Assembly (NCBI GenBank): GCA_003550305.1
Contig: QKYT01000282.1
Location: 44,587 to 67,976, forward strand
Reading direction: 5' to 3'
Source of the DNA: Glomus cerebriforme
Taxonomy: Eukaryota > Glomeromycota > Glomeromycetes > Glomerales > Glomeraceae
Length of the DNA: 23,390 nucleotides
In this document: piece after piece, positions 18,932 to 23,390 of the stretch
Position numbering within the stretch: the first letter of the stretch is position 1
Layout: the number at the start of each line of letters is the position of its first letter
The notes under the pieces: generated by a model
The model's input: only the letters and a program-made list of their open reading frames with translations
What the model was told of the DNA's origin: nothing
Database searches by the model: none
Position numbers and translations under genes: made by a program

Positions 18932-19592
18932 AAAGTGGAAGCAAATCATGTGACATAATTTTGGAATTAGCCGCAGAAAATAATTGGTTTATCGCTGTTT
19001 TCAAAAAGGTGCAATTGATAATCACAAGTCTTGCATGACTAAAAAAGCCAATATATTTTTTTCTTTAAGTTTACTTTGTAAGTTTGTATACTTACTATTT
19101 AACACTGTGATCTTTTTTTTTTTTAAAACTATTATATTATGAGTTTACCTGCATAAACGTTTCAAAATTATTACTCACACACTGAAAAGACTTTTCAAAT
19201 ATTTATTACAATAAAATATTATATTTATTTATATTTAGCAATACATTAGAGTGCTGAAAATTTTGGAAAATCAATATAGTACTTGTTTTAGTCATTAGTT
19301 TTAAAATATTTAGTTTTAACATATATAAATTAATTAAAAATGTAAAATATTGTATCAATAAATTAATTGGAATTTTTATTTATAGTGTATTATTTAGGAT
19401 TTAAAATTATTTAATTATTTTGGGTGGGATTGAATTAAAAAAAACAATTTTTTTGATTTTTTTTTGTTAAAATCACGTGATTCAAATAAAAATATGATTG
19501 GTCCTATACCAATATTACATGAAGATTGATACTTTTTTGGATTATTTTTGTTGATCAACTGACCGCACCTTTTTGAAAATAGTGATAATTAG
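18932..19592. other. AT-rich region upstream of the array-B gene
   Basis: No gene up to 19470. Then come CACGTGATTC (19474-19483), ATGATTGGTCC (inverted CCAAT, 19495-19505) and CCAATATT (19509-19516), a plausible promoter block for the unit starting at 19611. Confidence 0.4.
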
Positions 19593-19600
19593 TATAAATA
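19593..19600 (+). promoter_or_regulatory. TATA box
   Basis: TATAAATA lies 10 bases before the first ATG (19611). A transcription start about 30 bases downstream would make the second in-frame ATG (19635) the likely start. CACGTG and CCAAT boxes lie 85-120 bases further upstream. Confidence 0.5.
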
Positions 19601-19610
19601 TTACAACATC

Positions 19611-19826
19611 ATGCATTTTCTTTTAAAAATTGTCATGTCCATCACTTCTTCATCATATACTGTTACTCCTTCAGTTTCTGCTTCTTTAATTATAATGTCA
19701 ACTTTGAATTTCATACCAAATGAAAAGCAGGATATTTTTTTTGATATAGGCCGTACTTCAAAAATTCTAATGAAAGATTTTGATGATGAGTGGTGGCCAT
19801 TAGTTTCAAATATTTGGATAAAATGA
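19611..19826 (+). CDS. First-exon ORF of the array-B gene, unknown function
   Basis: 71 codons from ATG 19611, or 63 from ATG 19635, which better fits the TATA box. A Ser/Thr-rich start (MSITSSSYTVTPSVSAS) is followed by NFIPNEKQDIFFDIGRTSKI and MKDFDDEWWPLVSNIWIK. The second half has a compact acidic and aromatic character and looks conserved rather than random. I cannot name it. By memory of fungal repeats it could be the opening of a FAR1-like or other transposon-derived protein; this is a weak guess. After the TGA the same frame stays readable with only two more stops up to the first donor-like site at 19895, so the protein probably once ran on into the mini-exons. As it stands the stop lies 68 bases before the first exon junction and upstream of 13 introns. 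Confidence 0.45.
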   Translation: MHFLLKIVMSITSSSYTVTPSVSASLIIMSTLNFIPNEKQDIFFDIGRTSKILMKDFDDEWWPLVSNIWIK

Positions 19827-19894
19827 GACTTGTTGATTTTGGCTTGAAAATCTGGTGTTTCGAAGTTATAATTTCAAAACTTTCTTTTTAAAAC

Positions 19895-21489
19895 ATAAGT
19901 TTCATAATGAAACTTCATTTTTTTTGTTTTTTTAAGAAACATTTTAACTGAACATTTCTTCTTTTTTTGTAGGTTTGCTCCTGAACTTGNAAAACTGAAA
20001 TGTAAGTTTTGTAACATTTATTTCATTATGAAACTTCATTTTTTTTGTTTTTTTCTTTAAGAAACGTTCTAACTGAACATTTCTTCTTTTTTTGTAGATT
20101 CAGCTCTGGGAATTTAGAATTGAAAACATAAGTTTCATAATGTTCATTTCATTACAAAACTTCATTTTTTTTGGTTTTTTTCTTTAAGAAATATTCTAAC
20201 TGAACATTTCTTTTTTTTGTAGATTCAGTTCTGGAAATTCAGAATCAGAAAAGAAACGTAAGTTTCGTAACAAATTACTTCATTATAAACTTCATTTTTT
20301 CATTTTTTCTTTCTTTATTAGAAATATTCTAATCGACCATTTCTTCTTTTTTGTAGTTTATTTCTATAAATTAGGATTGAAAATGTAAGTTTCGTAATAT
20401 TCATTTCATTACGAAACTTCATTTTTTTGGTTTTTTTTTTAAGAAACATTCTAACTGAACATTATTCTTTTTTTTTGTAGATTTGGCTCTGAAAATTCAG
20501 AATTGAAAAAGAAACGTAAGTTTCGTAATGAATTACTTCATTACAAACTTCATTTTTTGTTTTTTTTCTTTGTATAGAAACGTTCTAACCAATGGTTTTT
20601 TCTTTTCTTTTGTAGATTTGGCTCTGAAAATTTAGAATTAGAAAAGAAACGTAAGTTTCATAATGAATTACTTCATTACAAACTTCATTTTTTTTGGTTT
20701 TTCTTTCTTTATTAGAAATGTTCTAACCAACCATTTCTTTTCTTTTGTAGATTCAGCTCTGGAAATAGAAACTGAAACATAAGTTTCGTAATATTCATTT
20801 TGTTACAAACTTTGTTTTTCATTTTTTTTCTTTGTATAGAAATGTTCTAACTAAACATTTCTTTTCTTTTGTAGATTTGGCTCTGGAATTAGAAATGGAA
20901 ATGTAAGTTTTGTAACGTTCGTTTCATTACAAACTTCATTTTTCATTTTTTTTCTTTATATAGAAATGTTCTAACTGAACATTTCTTTTTTCTTTTTAGA
21001 TTTGGTTCTGGAATCAGAAATGGAAACGTAAGTTTTGTAATGTTTGTTTCATTACAAGCTTCATTTTTCATTTTTTTCTTTATATAGAAATGTTCTAATC
21101 AACTGTTTCTTCTTTTTTGTAGTTTGCTTCTATGAATTAGGATTGGAAACGTAAGTTTCGTAATGTTTATTTTATTACAAACTTTGTTTTTCATTTTTTT
21201 TCTTTGTATAAAAACATTCTAACTGAACATTTCTTTTTTTGTAGGTTTGTTCCTGGACTTGAGAAACTGAAACATAAGTTTTATAACGAATGTTTCATTA
21301 CAAAACTTCATTTTTTCATTTTTTTTTTTATTAGAAACATTCTAACCAAATGTTTTTCTTTTTTTTTGTAGATTTAGTTTATTTCTTAAAATTTGGTTTT
21401 TGGAAATCAAAAACGTAAGTTTCATAACTTAGCTGCGAAACTTAGTTACTTTTTTGTAGGTTCTGGNTTTGGATATTAGAATTGAATAG
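19895..21489 (+). repeat. Array B: 13 tandem intron units with mini-exons
   Basis: Introns at 19895-19972, 20002-20097, 20128-20222, 20258-20356, 20385-20480, 20516-20615, 20651-20750, 20779-20874, 20903-20999, 21028-21122, 21151-21244, 21274-21371 and 21415-21459. Eleven are 94-100 nt; the first is 78 and the last 45. All 13 end in AG, twelve of them TAG after a T-rich tract with GTAG. Nine start GTAAGTTT, four ATAAGTTT. Nearly all carry TTCTAAC about 25 nt from the end, flanked by GAAACGTTC- and GAAC-TTTC-type arms. The donor side folds as AAGTTTCGTAAT…ATTACGAAACTT. The 12 internal exons are 29, 30, 35, 28, 35, 35, 28, 28, 28, 28, 29 and 43 nt, typically ATTTGGCTCTGGAA…GAAAC. The last exon (21460-21489) ends in TAG, with AATAAA at 21548-21553. 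Spliced exons do not keep one open frame. Confidence 0.8.
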
Positions 21490-21632
21490 TTAGTTAGTAT
21501 AGCATAATTAGTATATCTAGGAAGAATTTNTAATTTAATATATTTTTAATAAACGAATATAGTTTAAACATAATAAAATTAATTAATAATGCTTTTAATT
21601 ATTAAATGTAGTTAATATATGCTAAAATTTGT

Positions 21633-21755
21633 ATTGTTATATGCATTTTTCAACATTTTTATATGCATTTTTCAACTAACCTAGTGTTGTTATACACATT
21701 TTTAAACTGCTGTTGTTTTACTGTATGTTGTTATACACCTAAAAAATTGTTGTGC
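21633..21755. repeat. Irregular repeats of a TGTTATAyrCATTTTT word
   Basis: TTGTTATATGCATTTTTCAAC (21634), TTATATGCATTTTTCAAC (21658), TTGTTATACACATTTTTAAAC (21688) and TTGTTATACACC (21728) form an irregular series. No coding content; origin unknown. Confidence 0.45.
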
Positions 21756-22166
21756 AATGCATTTTTAATCACGTTAGTTTACAAAGGGTTTATTGTGTAA
21801 TACTTTTTTGGTGTTGAGCAACACATAGCGTATGTTTACACTTTATATGCCTGTTTAAAACTTTCTGATAAAACCTATATTATGATTATGAATTTATTGC
21901 TTAAACTGTTGCAAGTAAGACAATATTCTGTTTCATTTCTATATTTTCTATTAAAAATAAAATATGGCAAGTTTTATGGCTAAGTAAATGCAAAATTATA
22001 ATTATCAATTTCTCTAAAACTATTTCAGAATTTCAAGTATATAAAATGTTTTAACACAGATTTAATAATTAATTCTGGATAAGGTTTGATTTTAAAAGTG
22101 ATAGGCTTGAAATTAAAGATCTGATGTACTTGTCACAGTTTTTATTAATTATCACAGTATTTGGCA

Positions 22167-22222
22167 AATGACTTGAAATAACAAATGAATCAAATGACAA
22201 GTTATTTGTTATTTGTCATATA
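22167..22222. repeat. Imperfect foldback
   Basis: AATGACTTGAAATAACAAAT on the left pairs with TTATTTGTTATTTGTCAT on the right around a short centre, giving an imperfect hairpin of about 55 bp. It could be a small MITE relic. Confidence 0.4.
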
Positions 22223-22859
22223 AAAGTCAAATAACCATTCATTTAAATCATTTAAACTAATATTAAATTTTTTTAAGTTTTTATTAATAATTTTATTTAA
22301 TATAAAATAAAAAAATATAAAAAAAAAATCTTGTTTTTAATAGTGGTAAAATATTTTCATATTACATGATTTATGATTATATAATTTTGTAGTAAAAAAA
22401 ATTCTAATCATTTTTTATTTGCTTTTCTATATAATTACTAACTTAGCAATTTCTCAATCTCTAAATAATCAACTCAAATTTGTTAGTCCAGCCAACTGAA
22501 CCATACTAGACTTTTAACATTTCTGTATAATTATGGTGAGCACAAATTAAGATTGTTTATAAATTTATCTAATATTTTAAAATCTATTAACATTGATTAT
22601 TCACACATTAATTTAATAATTTAAAGAGAATTATGCAATATTTATATACTAAAAACTATAAACAATAAAATATTTATGTTAAAATATTATTTTCAATATT
22701 TTATCATAGTTATAAATTAAAAAATTGAAAAGATATTGCTATAGAAAAAATATCTTTAAACTTTTTAAAAAAAAATAAAAAAACATCTTCTTGATTCCAT
22801 TCATATATGTACAATACATAAAAAAATTATTTTTTCATAACTATTTCCATTGGATTATT

Positions 22860-23390
22860 TAAGGTTGCTTGCCGAAACCCATCTGGTCCAACATGAAATG
22901 CTAAAACTCTTATATAGTGTCAAAACTGCAAAACTGCCAAAACTTGCGAAACTTTTATAATAAGTTTATCCATAGTTTTGGCACAATAAGTAGTAATATT
23001 TTATATGAGTTTCAGCATAATTTTACCATATAATTCAATAAATTTATATGTAATTGAATAATTTATTGTAATTTTTATGTTTATTTAATAATATAATAAA
23101 AGATTACATTTCTTTGAAGTAAACTCCATCTCTGAGTTCAGTTTGTCCGAGAAGTTTTGGCAACCTAAAAAAATAAAGAAAGAAACGTTAGTAACGTTTC
23201 TTTAATATTAAAAAACTCTCCCTCTCTTTTCAACTTACATTTTAAGTCCATTTTGCTCAAGAAGTTCAGTAACCTAAAAAAAATAGAGAAAGAAACGTTA
23301 GTAACATTTCTTTGATATTAAAAAACTCTTCCCCTCTTTTCAACTTACATTCCAAGTCCATTTTCCACAGGTTTAAAGGTGGTCATTATT
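22860..23390 (-). mobile_element. Second copy of the 991-bp element, inverted, cut by the window end
   Basis: It starts with the same terminal repeat TAAGGTTGCTTGCC (22860-22873) and follows the reverse complement of the right half of 4213-5203 with a few percent differences: subterminal GCCAAAACT/TTTCAGCAT words, the terminal exon and its polyadenylation region, then two intron units. The sequence diverges after about 23363, so either the array differs here or an internal breakpoint exists. The far end is outside the window. Confidence 0.8.
23165..23348 (-). repeat. Array A units in the second element copy
   Basis: Read on the minus strand: intron 23348-23275 (74 nt), mini-exon 23274-23240 (35 nt), intron 23239-23165 (75 nt), then the terminal exon from 23164. 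Both donors are GTAAGTTG, both branch boxes TACTAAC, both acceptors T-tract plus AG. In the unit nearest the end the palindrome GAAACGTTACTAACGTTTC is perfect; in the other one arm has a CpG-to-TpG/CpA change. The copies thus keep intron length and signals better than exon sequence. Confidence 0.75.

Larger units (their letters stand above)
21490..22859. other. AT-rich stretch, no gene seen
   Basis: All frames are closed by frequent stops. It contains the 3' end of the array-B unit (AATAAA at 21548), short repeats near 21633-21755, a foldback near 22167-22222 and otherwise poly-A/T-rich sequence up to the second 991-bp-type element. Confidence 0.5.

Noticed and set aside
19895..21489. CRISPR-like or simple satellite array
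   Set aside because: Regular spacing suggested it, but the conserved parts are 94-100 bp with donor, branch and acceptor signals, the short parts are related to one another rather than unique spacers, and the genome is eukaryotic.

Overview
The window looks like a piece of a very AT-rich, transposon-packed fungal genome. The best guess is an arbuscular-mycorrhizal fungus of the Rhizophagus type (Glomeromycotina). The basis is roughly 25% GC, long A/T runs, fungal-style introns (GTAAGT donor, CTAAC-type branch point, T-rich tract, AG), and decayed copies of several eukaryotic DNA-transposon and retroelement families. The species is inferred. I see no intact conventional gene. Almost every recognisable coding region carries stops or frameshifts, and many stops look like C-to-T changes (Gln codons turned to TAA/TAG).

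Layout. 1-1260 is AT-rich filler. 1280-1860 is a gag/aspartic-protease relic of a retroelement (+). 2181-2640 is a decayed coiled-coil protein (-). 2965-3003 resembles a Helitron 3' end. 3005-6950 is a hAT (DUF659-type) transposase pseudogene. It is split by a Tc1/mariner element (3274-5547, TA duplication), which is itself split by a 991-bp non-autonomous element (4213-5203, 8-bp duplication). 7065-12675 is bounded by inverted repeats and flanked by TATTA. It holds both PIF/Harbinger genes (Myb/SANT-like + and DDE transposase -), a 419-bp MITE inside the SANT gene, a GC-rich island (10420-11808) and a 750-bp assembly gap. 12721-13390 is a DDE transposase whose catalytic core is deleted (-). 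13610-14800 is a broken NYN-domain nuclease gene (+). 16598-18931 is an inverted-repeat element carrying one decayed gene of about 510 codons that I cannot assign to a transposase family (-). 19611-21489 is a gene-like unit with a TATA box, a short first exon and then a long exon/intron tandem array. The window ends in a second, inverted copy of the 991-bp element (22860 onward).

The most unusual content is two tandem arrays in which each repeat unit is laid out as a whole spliceosomal intron plus a mini-exon. Array A lies inside the 991-bp transposable element: introns of 74-76 nt, exons mostly 35 nt, and the branch point TACTAAC in the centre of a palindrome. Array B lies at 19895-21489: 13 introns, 11 of them 94-100 nt, with exons mostly of 28 or 35 nt and a branch point CTAAC again between inverted arms. 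The arrays differ in sequence but share this design. In array B the donor sites are lost specifically by CpG decay at the exon|GT junction, while every acceptor AG is kept. They look like introner-like, splice-competent minisatellites. Whether they are spliced cannot be seen from DNA alone.
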